This document shows positions 46,916 to 54,722 of a stretch of DNA of 64,000 bases, one piece after another. A model generated the notes under the pieces. It searched no databases and was not told the origin of the DNA. It saw only the letters and a program-made list of their open reading frames with translations. The DNA comes from Corynebacterium lactis (GTDB taxonomy: Bacteria > Actinomycetota > Actinomycetes > Mycobacteriales > Mycobacteriaceae), in contig NZ_ULHE01000002.1 in NCBI RefSeq assembly GCF_900519355.1, forward strand, positions 390,020 through 454,019, read 5' to 3'. Each line of letters opens with the position of its first letter. Position 1 is the stretch's first letter. Made by a program: the position numbers and the translations under genes.

Positions 46916-48202
46916 ATGACAACAACTAAGGTAACCACAGCACAGGAATTGGCCGCAGCAGTCGCTGACGGCGCACAGGATATCGTCATCGAGGGCGTGA
47001 TCGAAGGATCGCCGTCGATTACTCTCCCGGAAGGCGCAACCCTTCGCGGCGCATCGGAAGGGGCGGGGCTGAAGTTCCTCGCCAAGGGTGTTCGCCTGAC
47101 CAAGGACAACACCCTGCGGGACATCACTATCGAGACCACCGATTACGAGGTCGCCGTTTACAACGACACCACCGTCGACGACGCCGGCGTGATGCGCTTC
47201 GACAATGTCGAGACCGTCGGCCAGGTGTACGTCGTCGCCGAGGGCGCAATTAAGAACATCCGCGTCGAGACTGATGGCCTGCGCGTCAAGGCCGCCGATG
47301 TCCGCGGCCGCGTCGAGCAGCCGCACGGCTACGGCGTCGATGTCCTCCAGGGCGGCATTACTTTCTGGAATCGTCAGGCCGACAAGGACGCAAAGTTCAC
47401 CGCGACCCTGAAAGGCCTGTCCGCGGGCACCGAGGAGACCCCGGTTCGTGGCTCCGGAATCTTCGTCGGCGGCTACGCCGACCGCGAGGGGCACCTGACC
47501 GGCGGTGCCTTCGAGGCCGACCTGGTCGAGACCGGCGAGGTCGTCATCGACGGCGGCATCGCGCCGGGCACGCCGGACAAGATTACGGGCGGCGTCTTTG
47601 TCGTCTCGGGTGCGAAGGTGAAGGAGGTCCGCAACTCGGGCACCGTCACCACGCATGGTCAGAACGACATGGTCCTGGATAACTGGGGTGAGGTCGACCA
47701 GTGGATCGCCACCGCCGATATTCGCTCGACCGGCCCCTCCGGCATCGGCTTCGTGAACTTCGGTGACATTCGCGTCATCGACATCCAGGCCCCGATCATT
47801 ACCGAGGGCAAGGGGGCCCGCGGCTTCAACCTCTACGACGGCAGCCTCGACGAGGGTCTGTTCGACTCCATCAAGACCACCGGCGACGGCTCGATTGGCA
47901 TCCAGGTCTCCAAGCCGATGAACAAGCTGGTCGTCCGCGGTGACGTCGAGACCACCGGCGGCGAGGGTCTCAGCCTGGTCCGCGGCGTCCAGATGACCCT
48001 GAAGGCCATCGCGCTGTCGGTCAAGCCCGGTGGCGTCATCAACTCCGTCGAGGTCGGCGGCGCGCTGCGCACCCACGGCGACGGCCTGACCACCTTCGAG
48101 GTCGTCGAAGGTGGCGAGATTGGCACGTTCTCCGCGGGATCCATCGAGGCCCTCGGCAACGGCTCCATCCCGGAGGCTGTCGACGGCAAGGTCGGCCGCT
48201 AA
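46916..48202 (+). CDS. Predicted cytoplasmic right-handed beta-helix protein, function unknown
   Basis: A 428-residue protein from ATG 46916. The frame is open further upstream, but TATAAT plus seven bases fixes this start. There is no signal peptide and no membrane segment. The sequence is built of short strands with regular G, D, N and T turns (for example VIEGVIEGSPSITLPEGATL, LRDITIETTDYEVAVYND and NSGTVTTHGQNDMVLDNW), as in parallel beta-helix folds. I find no catalytic motif of pectate lyases or glycosidases. I do not recognise the family. A tight TATAAT promoter under a palindrome suggests strong but regulated expression. Confidence 0.75.
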   Translation: MTTTKVTTAQELAAAVADGAQDIVIEGVIEGSPSITLPEGATLRGASEGAGLKFLAKGVRLTKDNTLRDITIETTDYEVAVYNDTTVDDAGVMRFDNVETVGQVYVVAEGAIKNIRVETDGLRVKAADVRGRVEQPHGYGVDVLQGGITFWNRQADKDAKFTATLKGLSAGTEETPVRGSGIFVGGYADREGHLTGGAFEADLVETGEVVIDGGIAPGTPDKITGGVFVVSGAKVKEVRNSGTVTTHGQNDMVLDNWGEVDQWIATADIRSTGPSGIGFVNFGDIRVIDIQAPIITEGKGARGFNLYDGSLDEGLFDSIKTTGDGSIGIQVSKPMNKLVVRGDVETTGGEGLSLVRGVQMTLKAIALSVKPGGVINSVEVGGALRTHGDGLTTFEVVEGGEIGTFSAGSIEALGNGSIPEAVDGKVGR

Positions 48203-48238
48203 AGGTCCGCCACGGGCTTTGCTGAAACCTACAACAAC

Positions 48239-48286
48239 AAAATCCCCGCCCCGGCAGTACACAGGCTGCTGGGGGCGGGGATTTTT
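48239..48286. terminator. Bidirectional terminator after the beta-helix gene
   Basis: AAAATCCCCGCCCC (48239-48252) pairs with GGGGCGGGGATTTT (48272-48285). It serves the beta-helix gene and the convergent metallo-hydrolase gene. Confidence 0.93.
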
Positions 48287-48304
48287 CTGTGCGCGCGTGC
48301 CGGG

Positions 48305-48982
48305 CTACAGCGCCAGCTCCTCGCCCGGATCGAGAGCAATCGCCTCTGCACCCGCGCCTGCTGCGGCCTTTTTCAGGGTCTTGCGCGCAAAATCGCGGCC
48401 CATCTCGCTCAGCGTGATGTCGTGGTAGCCGACGACCCGCCGCGGGCGCACCCGGCGCAGGTGCTCCTCCAGGGCCGTGTTCTTCTGCCAGGGCGCGGCG
48501 AGCGCCACCATGAGCGTGTCCACTCCTGTAGTGTCCTGCCGTGCATCGCCCGGGTGCAAAATCTTGCCGCCGATCAGGTATCCGACGTTCGGGATCGGCG
48601 CGTCGTCCAGGCTCGCGATCTCCTGGAACTCGCCCACGACGTCCACTCCGATGTCGCCGACTTCAAAGTGGTCGCCCTGCTTGACGACGACCGTACGGTC
48701 CGCCAATTCGGCAGCGCCGTCGGGGCCTAGCTGCGCCGTCTGCTCGTCGCTAAGCGAGAGGGCGACGGGGGAGTAGACGGTGAGGTCCGGGTTGGCGTGG
48801 ACTGCGTCCGCGACGGCGAGGAGGTCGTCGTGGTCGAAGTGGTCGTGGGTGATGAGGATGGCGTCGGCGGTGTTCAGGCCTTCGGGGACGCCGAAAAAGC
48901 CGGGGTCGACGAAGAGGCGCGAGGTGTCGGAGTAGACCTCGATGGAGGCGTGGACCCAGCGGCGCAGGGTGAGGGTAGTCAT
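48305..48982 (-). CDS. MBL fold metallo-hydrolase (UlaG-like)
   Basis: A 225-residue metallo-beta-lactamase-fold protein. The metal motif is AILITHDHFDHDDLL near residue 44 (T-H-x-H-x-D-H). LIGGKILHPGDARQ near 135 supplies the bridging Asp and GYHDI near 193 the last His. The compact form resembles UlaG-type or YycJ/UPF0173 hydrolases, which act on small phosphorylated or lactone substrates. The substrate is not evident. It follows the isochorismatase-like gene on the same strand, but a terminator lies between them. Confidence 0.85.
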   Translation of the reverse strand: MTTLTLRRWVHASIEVYSDTSRLFVDPGFFGVPEGLNTADAILITHDHFDHDDLLAVADAVHANPDLTVYSPVALSLSDEQTAQLGPDGAAELADRTVVVKQGDHFEVGDIGVDVVGEFQEIASLDDAPIPNVGYLIGGKILHPGDARQDTTGVDTLMVALAAPWQKNTALEEHLRRVRPRRVVGYHDITLSEMGRDFARKTLKKAAAGAGAEAIALDPGEELAL

Positions 48983-49010
48983 TGTCTTTGTCCTTATCTA
49001 ATGGCGAAAA

Positions 49011-49056
49011 GGCCGGGGCCGCCATTTCTGCGTGAAAGCAGTAGCGAACCCCGGCC
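49011..49056 (-). terminator. Terminator after the isochorismatase-like gene
   Basis: GGCCGGGG (49011) pairs with CCCCGGCC (49049). On the minus strand the stem is followed by TTTT. It separates the isochorismatase-like gene from the metallo-hydrolase gene. Confidence 0.75.
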
Positions 49057-49104
49057 TCATCTATCCTTTGCGAGGAAATCTATGGGCGACTAGCGCTCTA
49101 TTGA

Positions 49105-49710
49105 CTAGTGCATGTCGCTGAAGAGAATCTGTGCGAACTCCTGCGAGGTGTCGGTGCGGTTCCAGTCGCGCTGGAGCTCGCAGGCGACCTGGACCCAGGA
49201 GGTCAGGTGAGCGCCGGCCTGCTCCATGCGGCGCAGTGCGGTCTCGTGGGCCTCTGGGGAGGTGCCGCCGACGGCGTCGACGACGGGGAAGGTCTCGTAG
49301 CCGTCCTTGATTGCGTCCAGCGTCGGGAAGCTGAGGCAGGCTTCGGTCCACAGAGCGGTCATAATCAGGTTCTTGCGGCCGGTGGCCTCGACTGCCTCGC
49401 GGAACTCCTTGTCCTCCCACGCGTTGATGGAGGTGCGGTCGTAGGAGGGAACACCCTCGAGGACCTCGGTAATCTCCGGGATGGTCGGCTTGTTGGCGCC
49501 GGTTTCGACGTTGACGGTGGAGAGGATCACCGGGAGGTTGTACAGCTTGGCGATCTTCGCCAGCTTGGTGATGTTCTTAACCATCAGGTCCTTGTCCATG
49601 GACTTAATGGAATCGACCTGAATCGGCTGGTAGTCGATGATGACGAGGGCGCTGTTTTCCGGGGTGAGCAGGTGGTCGTTAACCTGGTCGCGAACGTCGT
49701 AGCTGGTCAT
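49105..49710 (-). CDS. Isochorismatase family hydrolase (YcaC-like)
   Basis: A 201-residue cysteine hydrolase-fold protein. ALVIIDYQPIQVDSI near residue 22 carries the catalytic Asp, and LIMTALWTEACLSFP near 115 the nucleophile Cys. The second residue, Lys in other members, is not clear from the local sequence. LPVILSTVNVETGANKP and AHETALRRMEQAGAHLTSW resemble YcaC-type proteins of unknown substrate. AGGAGAG lies upstream. A palindrome in the promoter region (49759) suggests control by a ligand-responsive repressor. Confidence 0.85.
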   Translation of the reverse strand: MTSYDVRDQVNDHLLTPENSALVIIDYQPIQVDSIKSMDKDLMVKNITKLAKIAKLYNLPVILSTVNVETGANKPTIPEITEVLEGVPSYDRTSINAWEDKEFREAVEATGRKNLIMTALWTEACLSFPTLDAIKDGYETFPVVDAVGGTSPEAHETALRRMEQAGAHLTSWVQVACELQRDWNRTDTSQEFAQILFSDMH

Positions 49711-49758
49711 GGTGTCACTCTCCTAGAAGAAGTGGTGTAGTTGAATTCATTGGCTATT

Positions 49759-49776
49759 TAGTTGATGAGTCAACTA
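49759..49776 (-). promoter_or_regulatory. Palindrome upstream of the isochorismatase-like gene
   Basis: TAGTTGA-TGAG-TCAACTA is a perfect inverted repeat with 7-bp arms. On the minus strand it contains TTGACT, a good -35 candidate for the gene starting at 49710. A repressor bound here would block the promoter. The regulator is not in the window. Confidence 0.6.
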
Positions 49777-49896
49777 TAACGCCAAAGCTGCAATCCGGCA
49801 CTGCAATCCGGGAAATATCCCCCATGGGAAGCCGTGCGGCAGCGTAAACATCCAGGTCAACGGTTCAAAATGTGCACCTTTCACCGAGTGCAAAAA

Positions 49897-50424
49897 TTAC
49901 CCCCGCTTGTAGTAGCCCATCCGCGGACGGAACCCCGGGGCGTGGTTTAACTGCGCCACCGCGTCGGCGATAATCAGCCGGAACCGGGGCTTCATCGGAG
50001 GCATCTTCGAAATCTGGAACCAGCCAACCTCCACCGATTCGTCGTCCGCGACGTGTGGGACATCGTCGCCGACGACAGCGCAGCGCATCGCAACATCCAC
50101 GTAGGAGGTCACGTCCCCGTTCGGGTACTCCACCGGCCCCACCGCGCCTGTGCCGAGCAGTGCCTCGACCGTCACGTCCAGGCCGGTTTCCTCCTTGACC
50201 TCGCGCACCGCCGCGTCGTGAGGCTCCTCGTTCGGGTCGATGATGCCCGTCACTGGCGTCCACTCGCCGTTGTCCGAGCGCTTGACCAGTAGAACCTCGG
50301 GCAACTGATAAATCGGGGCGCCCGGCGGCACGTCGCGGATCACCACCGCAGTCACGCCCGGCAGCCACAGCGGCGCGTGGCCGATCTTCTCGCGCAGTTT
50401 CACAATGAACTCAGGGATTGCCAT
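49897..50424 (-). CDS. Nudix hydrolase
   Basis: A 175-residue protein with a complete Nudix box: GIIDPNEEPHDAAVREVKEE, then TGLD, near residue 60-83 (G-x5-E-x7-R-E-x2-E-E-x-G). The N-terminal VTAVVIRDVPPGAPIYQLP strand and the C-terminal VGWFQISKMP segment are usual. Nudix enzymes hydrolyse nucleoside diphosphates linked to another group. Substrate specificity cannot be read, though oxidised nucleotides or NDP-sugars are common. It stands alone. Confidence 0.9.
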   Translation of the reverse strand: MAIPEFIVKLREKIGHAPLWLPGVTAVVIRDVPPGAPIYQLPEVLLVKRSDNGEWTPVTGIIDPNEEPHDAAVREVKEETGLDVTVEALLGTGAVGPVEYPNGDVTSYVDVAMRCAVVGDDVPHVADDESVEVGWFQISKMPPMKPRFRLIIADAVAQLNHAPGFRPRMGYYKRG

Positions 50425-50468
50425 GCGCCCGAGTCTATCGGCTCGCCGCGGCAGATCCCCACGTCACT

Positions 50469-50481
50469 CCGCTTGCCGACG
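50469..50481 (-). repeat. Copy of a dispersed intergenic 13-mer (CCGCTTGCCGACG)
   Basis: The same 13 bases, or their complement CGTCGGCAAGCGG, occur in the gap between the Nudix gene and fadD (here), at 53627-53639, at 57737-57748 (12 of 13) and as both arms of the hairpin 61511-61562. All are intergenic. Function unknown. Confidence 0.6.
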
Positions 50482-50505
50482 CAGGCGCCGTCGGCACTCC
50501 CGGCC

Positions 50506-52670
50506 CTAGTGCCTCCGGCGGTGGGGCAGGTGGATATCGTGCGCGTCGTCGAGGACCGGGTGTTCGGTCAGTGCCGGCTGCTCGAAGCTGACCCAGGTGA
50601 CGCCCGCGGAGTCGAAGCATCCCGGCTCCAGTGGGTCGTTGTAGATGGCCTCGAAGTCCTCCTTGAAGGTGGCGTGGACGTGCTTGCGGCGCATCTTCAA
50701 GCTGGCGGTCAGCTCGTCGCGCTCAATGCTCAGCTCCCGGTCGAGGATGCGGAAGCGCTTGACCTGCTCCCAGGTGTTGAGGCGCTCGTTGAGCTTCGCC
50801 AGGCACTGCTGCACGAACTCGATGACCTTCGGGTGGCGGGTCATCGCCGCGAAGGCCTCGTCACTGCCGTCCTCGGCTCCGGCCCCCGAGCCGGTAACCT
50901 CCACGCCGTTGGCCTTGCACCAATCCTCGGTGGCCTTCTTCTCCAGGACGACCATGCCGACGATGTACTTGTGGCCCTCGCCGTAGGTCGCCAGCTCCAT
51001 CGCAATCGGGCAGAGCCCCTTGAACTCGGACTCGATTGCCGCGGGCGCTACATACTTGCCGTTAGAGGTCTTGAACAGGGACTTCTTCCGGTCCGTGATG
51101 TAGAAGTAGCCGTCGTCGACCCGCGCGATGTCGCCGGTGTGCATGTAGCCGTCGCCGGGCAGGACCTCCTCGGTGGCCTCCGGGCGATTGTGGTAGCCGA
51201 GTAGGTTCCAGTCGCTCTTAATCAGCAACTCCCCGTCGTCGGCAAGCCGGGCGTCGACGCCCGGCAGCGGCCAGCCGATGGTGCCGACGCGGAAGGCGTC
51301 GAGGCGGGTCAGGTGGGTGATGCAGCCCTCGGTGAGTCCGTAGCCCTCGGCGATGGGCATGCCCATGGCGGTGAACCACTTGGTGATGTCCTGGTTAATC
51401 GGCGCGGAGCCGGAGATGAACATGCGCACGCGCCCGCCGAGCGCGCGCGGATCTTGGACAGGACGACGCGGTCGGCAACTGCGAGCTTTGCCCTGTGCCA
51501 GGCCGAGCTGCGGCGGCCCGCGAGTCGTGCCTCCGTGTCCTCCAGCGCCAGGCTCATGCTGACCTTGCCCAGCTTCGCCTTGACTCCGTCGCCTTCGAAC
51601 TGCGCCATGATGGCGGAGTAGGCCTTCTCAAAGATACGGGGCGCGCCACCCATTAGGGTCGGCTTGACCTCCTGCAAGTTCTCCACGATCTTGTCGATGC
51701 GCCCGTCGACGGCGGTGGTCACGCCCGCGTCCGCGGAGAGATAGACCAGGAAGCGCCCGAAGAGGTGCGCCATCGGTAGCCAGATGAAATGCAGGTCATC
51801 GTCGTAAATCGTGCCGATAGAGCACACCGACGCCACATTCTTCACCCACGCCCCGTGCGTGATAATCGCGCCCTTTGGCTTGCCGGTCGTGCCCGAGGTG
51901 TACTGCAGGCATGCGACCGTATCGTGGTCGACCTGCGCAATCGCCTTGTTGACCACCTCCGCATCGTGCGCCAGGTACTCCGAGCCGAGCCGGCGCAGCT
52001 CCGCGATGGGGGAGATCCACTCGCGGATATCCTCCGCCTCTTCGCTTGACGACGCCTCCCCGGTGACGTCTGCGACGCGGAAGGTCGGGTCGATGACGAA
52101 AACCTGGTCGAGGTGCGGCACCTCGGCGCGAATGGCGAGCAGCTTGGTGACCTGGGAGGCGTCCTCGACGATGGCGACCCGAGAGCCTGAGTCCTGCAGG
52201 ATGTAGGAGATGTCCTCGGCAATCGAGGTGGGGTAGATGGCGATGGACTGCACGCCGATCGACATGAGGGAAATATCCGCCTCGACCCATTCGATACTAG
52301 TGCCCGCGATGATGGCGGCCGCCGAGTCCTTGGTGAGGCCGACGGCGAGCAGTCCCGCCGAGAGTTCCTGGACGCGGTCGTTGAACTGGCTCCAGGTGAG
52401 CGAGACCCAGTTCTCCGCCACGTCCCGGAAACGGTAGGCCTCCTTGCCTGGAGTGGCGGTGGTGCGGCGGCGGATGAGGTGTCCGATGCTCGCCGCGGGG
52501 TGGTCTAGGATCTCCCGGTCGATGTGCTCTGCTTGTGGATTTGCGATTCCGTCAATCGACCAGGTCGTTCCGGGGTTTTTGACTGGGCTTGGAATGCCGC
52601 GCAGGTCGACCGGTGGCGACTGGTCGTGGGCTTCGAGGCGGCCGGTTTCCGTGTTCTTTGCGGTAGTCAT
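50506..52670 (-). pseudogene. fadD: Long-chain fatty acyl-CoA synthetase, one-base frameshift
   Basis: The start is ATG 52670 and the stop is at 50506. The N-terminal part has LQYTSGTTGKPKGAIITHG, the AMP-binding P-loop, near residue 265. The C-terminal part has MFISGSAPINQDITKW, EGYGLTEGC, GDIARVDDGYFYITDRKK and a final Lys-bearing segment SNGKYVAPAAIE. The two are joined near 51440 by adding one C on the coding strand (IRARLGGRVRMFISG), giving 721 residues. It activates fatty acids to acyl-CoA through an acyl-AMP. It could feed the thiolase-fabG4-htdX operon. All motifs are intact, so the break is a single-base loss. Confidence 0.92.
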
Positions 52671-52947
52671 GGAAGGCGCTCCTATGTGCGTGGGTCGAGG
52701 AGGGTAACGACAATCTATGCACCTGTTGATTCACAACAGTGTTGTTTTCAAAGGAAAATACTTTGTAACTTCGGAGTTCGTGTCAAAACGGGGATATTTC
52801 TCGCTTTTAAGGGGGTGGGGAAGCTCGTCGGAGGGGGGTATAGGTGCAGATCCGGGGCGTTTTTGTAAAATACCTGTTCATCATTTAAAGTTTCCCTTGT
52901 TGCAACGGGCATTCGCGAAGGCGCGTGGCAGTCGCAATGTAAGTCGG

Positions 52948-53020
52948 GCTCCCATCGTCTAGAGGCCTAGGACTCCGCCCTTTCACGGCGGCAACACGGG
53001 TTCGAATCCCGTTGGGAGTA
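52948..53020 (+). tRNA. tRNA-Glu (TTC)
   Basis: A 73-base cloverleaf with acceptor GCTCCCA/TGGGAGT. Anticodon stem CCGCC/GGCGG encloses the loop CTTTCAC, giving anticodon TTC. The T-arm is ACGGGTTCGAATCCCGT. CCA is encoded at 53021-53023. Confidence 0.95.
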
Positions 53021-53038
53021 CCACTAAAATTTCACAAT

Positions 53039-53112
53039 GGCCCTGTGGCGCAGTTGGTTAGCGCGCCGCCCTGTCACGGCGGAGGTCGCGGGTTCAAGTC
53101 CCGTCAGGGTCG
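53039..53112 (+). tRNA. tRNA-Asp (GTC), first copy
   Basis: A 74-base cloverleaf with acceptor GGCCCTG/CAGGGTC. Anticodon stem CCGCC/GGCGG encloses the loop CTGTCAC, giving anticodon GTC. The T-arm is GCGGGTTCAAGTCCCGT. The 3' end is followed by CAAG, so CCA is not encoded. It lies 15 bases after tRNA-Glu and before a terminator, so tRNA-Glu and this copy form one unit. Confidence 0.95.
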
Positions 53113-53119
53113 CAAGTGT

Positions 53120-53158
53120 AAAACGCCAGTTCCTAATTTTTAGGGGCTGGCGTTTTTT
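53120..53158 (+). terminator. Terminator after tRNA-Glu-tRNA-Asp
   Basis: AAAACGCCAG (53120) pairs with CTGGCGTTTTTT (53147-53158). Confidence 0.92.
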
Positions 53159-53289
53159 CGCTTCTGAAAACTGTTGCCCTGGGGTGGTCGGCGTCGCATG
53201 AGGCGGTTGTGTGAAGTTTGTTGGCGCTCGCTGCAATACCTGTTCTCGCTTGTGGAATATTGTGCGAAATATTGTTCTGAACAGGTGAT

Positions 53290-53319
53290 TTGCTAAGTTT
53301 TAGCGCTCTTCTGTAGAGT
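53290..53319 (+). promoter_or_regulatory. Promoter of the second tRNA-Asp-tRNA-Phe unit
   Basis: TTGCTA (53290-53295) and TAGAGT (53314-53319) are 18 bp apart, about 50 bp upstream of the tRNA. The same TAGAGT -10 is seen in the ribosomal RNA promoter at 63888, as expected for stable-RNA promoters. Upstream, AATATTGT is repeated near 53256 and 53268. Confidence 0.65.
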
Positions 53320-53367
53320 TACGTCCCGTGCACAGCGCAGGTTTTCCTCGCTGGGTACGGCGATTAT

Positions 53368-53440
53368 GGCCCTGTGGCGCAGTTGGTTAGCGCGCGCCCT
53401 GTCACGGCGGAGGTCGCGGGTTCAAGTCCCGTCAGGGTCG
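53368..53440 (+). tRNA. tRNA-Asp (GTC), second copy, one base short in the anticodon stem
   Basis: It is identical to the copy at 53039 except that one C is missing near 53395 (GCGCGCGCCCTG instead of GCGCGCCGCCCTG). The anticodon stem then has only four pairs, or base 26 is lost. Anticodon GTC and both other arms are intact, and CCA is encoded (53441-53443). The loss matches the one-C losses in five protein genes, so it may be an error rather than a defective gene. Confidence 0.88.
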
Positions 53441-53462
53441 CCACTTGATTAGGTTCAAGTCT

Positions 53463-53535
53463 GGCCAGATAGCTCAGTCGGTAGAGCGTCCGCCTGAAAA
53501 GTGGAAGGTCAGCGGTTCGATCCCGCTTCTGGCCA
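53463..53535 (+). tRNA. tRNA-Phe (GAA)
   Basis: A 73-base cloverleaf with acceptor GGCCAGA/TCTGGCC. Stem TCCGC/GTGGA encloses the loop CTGAAAA, giving anticodon GAA. The T-arm is AGCGGTTCGATCCCGCT. CCA is not fully encoded (ACA follows). It is co-transcribed with the second tRNA-Asp and ends at the terminator at 53540. Confidence 0.95.
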
Positions 53536-53539
53536 CAAT

Positions 53540-53570
53540 AAACCCCGGTTCCTATATGGGCCGGGGTTTT
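53540..53570 (+). terminator. Terminator after tRNA-Phe
   Basis: AAACCCCGG (53540) pairs with CCGGGGTTTT (53561-53570). Confidence 0.92.
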
Positions 53571-53626
53571 GCGTATCCCGCATCATTGCCGATTCTCCTG
53601 CTTGCATGGCGGAGGACGTCGGCAAG

Positions 53627-53639
53627 CGGGGTGAACTCG
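53627..53639 (+). repeat. Copy of the dispersed intergenic 13-mer (CGTCGGCAAGCGG)
   Basis: It lies between the tRNA-Phe terminator and the gene at 53718. It is identical to the complement of 50469-50481 and to an arm of the hairpin at 61548-61562. Confidence 0.6.
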
Positions 53640-53717
53640 TCGATGCACGCGCGTCAATGCACGCGAATGTATGGCAAACCAAACATTTTTTCGTGTCGAA
53701 CAGTTAGGATGTGACGC

Positions 53718-54173
53718 ATGGCCAAGGAATATGCTTCCGCTGGAACGCTCTCGCACGATGAAACCCTGCCGTGGGTAGTACGCATCTTCGTCTACACCGA
53801 CGAGCAGGGCAGCCACGCTGCCGCGAGGAAGGTCCGCGATGCATTGTCGCAACTGATTCCGGACGAGGAGGTCCAGGTGTACGAGGACGTCATGCCGGAC
53901 GTCGGCCGGACCTCCTCGCTTGCTGACCTTTGGGCGGAGGCGAACCCCGGTGTCGACCCGGGGGAGCGCAAGCGCTACCGCATCAGCGTCGTGGCGCCGG
54001 GGCTCTCGCACGCGGAGCTGGCGGACCTCTCCGGCCCTCTCGCGGAGGCTGTCAGCCCGGGCTGGAGCGCCGGCAGCGCTGCCTCGCAGGTGGCCGACGG
54101 CAACGTTCCGTGCCGCGTCGCGGTGGGGCGTGCCGACGAGCACCCGGGCGAGCCGCCCCTGGTCCAGAACTAA
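53718..54173 (+). CDS. Hypothetical protein
   Basis: A 151-residue protein from ATG 53718. TAGGAT lies seven bases before the start, the leaderless pattern. Residues about 20-60 (VVRIFVYTDEQGSHAAARKV, ending DALSQLIPDEEVQVYEDVM) look like a beta-alpha-beta unit. The rest is Asp/Glu- and Gly-rich with KRYRISVVAPGLSHAELADL. There is no signal peptide, membrane helix or Cys motif. I do not recognise the family. Its base composition matches that of its neighbours and coding periodicity is clear, so it is a real gene. It is followed 68 bp later by a small GNAT protein. Confidence 0.75.
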   Translation: MAKEYASAGTLSHDETLPWVVRIFVYTDEQGSHAAARKVRDALSQLIPDEEVQVYEDVMPDVGRTSSLADLWAEANPGVDPGERKRYRISVVAPGLSHAELADLSGPLAEAVSPGWSAGSAASQVADGNVPCRVAVGRADEHPGEPPLVQN

Positions 54174-54241
54174 GCAAGTCCGCATTAGGTCCGCACTGAG
54201 TCCACACCACAAGCTCATCAACCAGGAAAGGGCTGAAGAAT

Positions 54242-54523
54242 ATGGCACACACTGTTTCGCACGATGAGGCCGGTCACCGCTACGTCATCACCGTCGAGGG
54301 CGAGGAGGCTGGTTTCGCGGCCTACACGCCGGTCGAGGGCGCGCTGGACTTCAACCACACCGTCGTCGACCCGAAGTTCCGTGGCCAGGGCCTGTCCAAG
54401 CCGCTGATTTCCTCCGCGCTTGACGACGTTCGCCTCGGCGGCCGCAAGATTTACGCGAGCTGCTCGGCTGTTGCGGGATTCGTAGAGAAGAATCCCGAGT
54501 ACAAGGACCTTCTGGCCGATTAG
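54242..54523 (+). CDS. Small GNAT-like N-acetyltransferase (YjdJ/Acetyltransf_CG type)
   Basis: A 93-residue protein. It has a compact GNAT core: GFAAYTPVEGALDFNHTVVD, then PKFRGQGLSKPLISSAL with the acetyl-CoA loop (R/Q-x-x-G-x-G/S) near residue 47-55, and GRKIYASCSAVAGFVEKNPEY at the end, where C-S/C...P-E-Y is typical of this small group. Such proteins lack the N-terminal part of usual GNATs and their substrate is unknown. AGGAAAG precedes the ATG. Confidence 0.88.
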   Translation: MAHTVSHDEAGHRYVITVEGEEAGFAAYTPVEGALDFNHTVVDPKFRGQGLSKPLISSALDDVRLGGRKIYASCSAVAGFVEKNPEYKDLLAD

Positions 54524-54580
54524 CCGCTGATTAGTCGCTGACTAAGTAACGCACCCTCGCCGTCGAGGGGGAGTGCATAC

Positions 54581-54636
54581 AAAAAGGGGCCGGCTCCGCT
54601 TGCATCCACGAGATGGTGGAAAGCGGGGCCGGTCCC
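54581..54636 (-). terminator. Terminator of cysE
   Basis: GGGGCCGGCTCCGCTT (54586-54601) pairs with AAGCGGGGCCGGTCCC (54621-54636), with two mismatches. On the minus strand the stem is followed by TTTTT (54585-54581). It ends the cysK-cysE transcript. Confidence 0.85.
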
Positions 54637-54722
54637 TTGGGGTTGGTACGGCCTTGGTATGGCCTTGGTATGGCGTTAGAGTCGTCGTAGTGCGCGAGCG
54701 CCCCTGGGCGCGGTTTCCTGGG

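Noticed and set aside
54650..54671. Two tandem copies of GGCCTTGGTAT after the cysE terminator
   Set aside because: They are short, imperfectly flanked and lack symmetry. They are probably slippage with no function.
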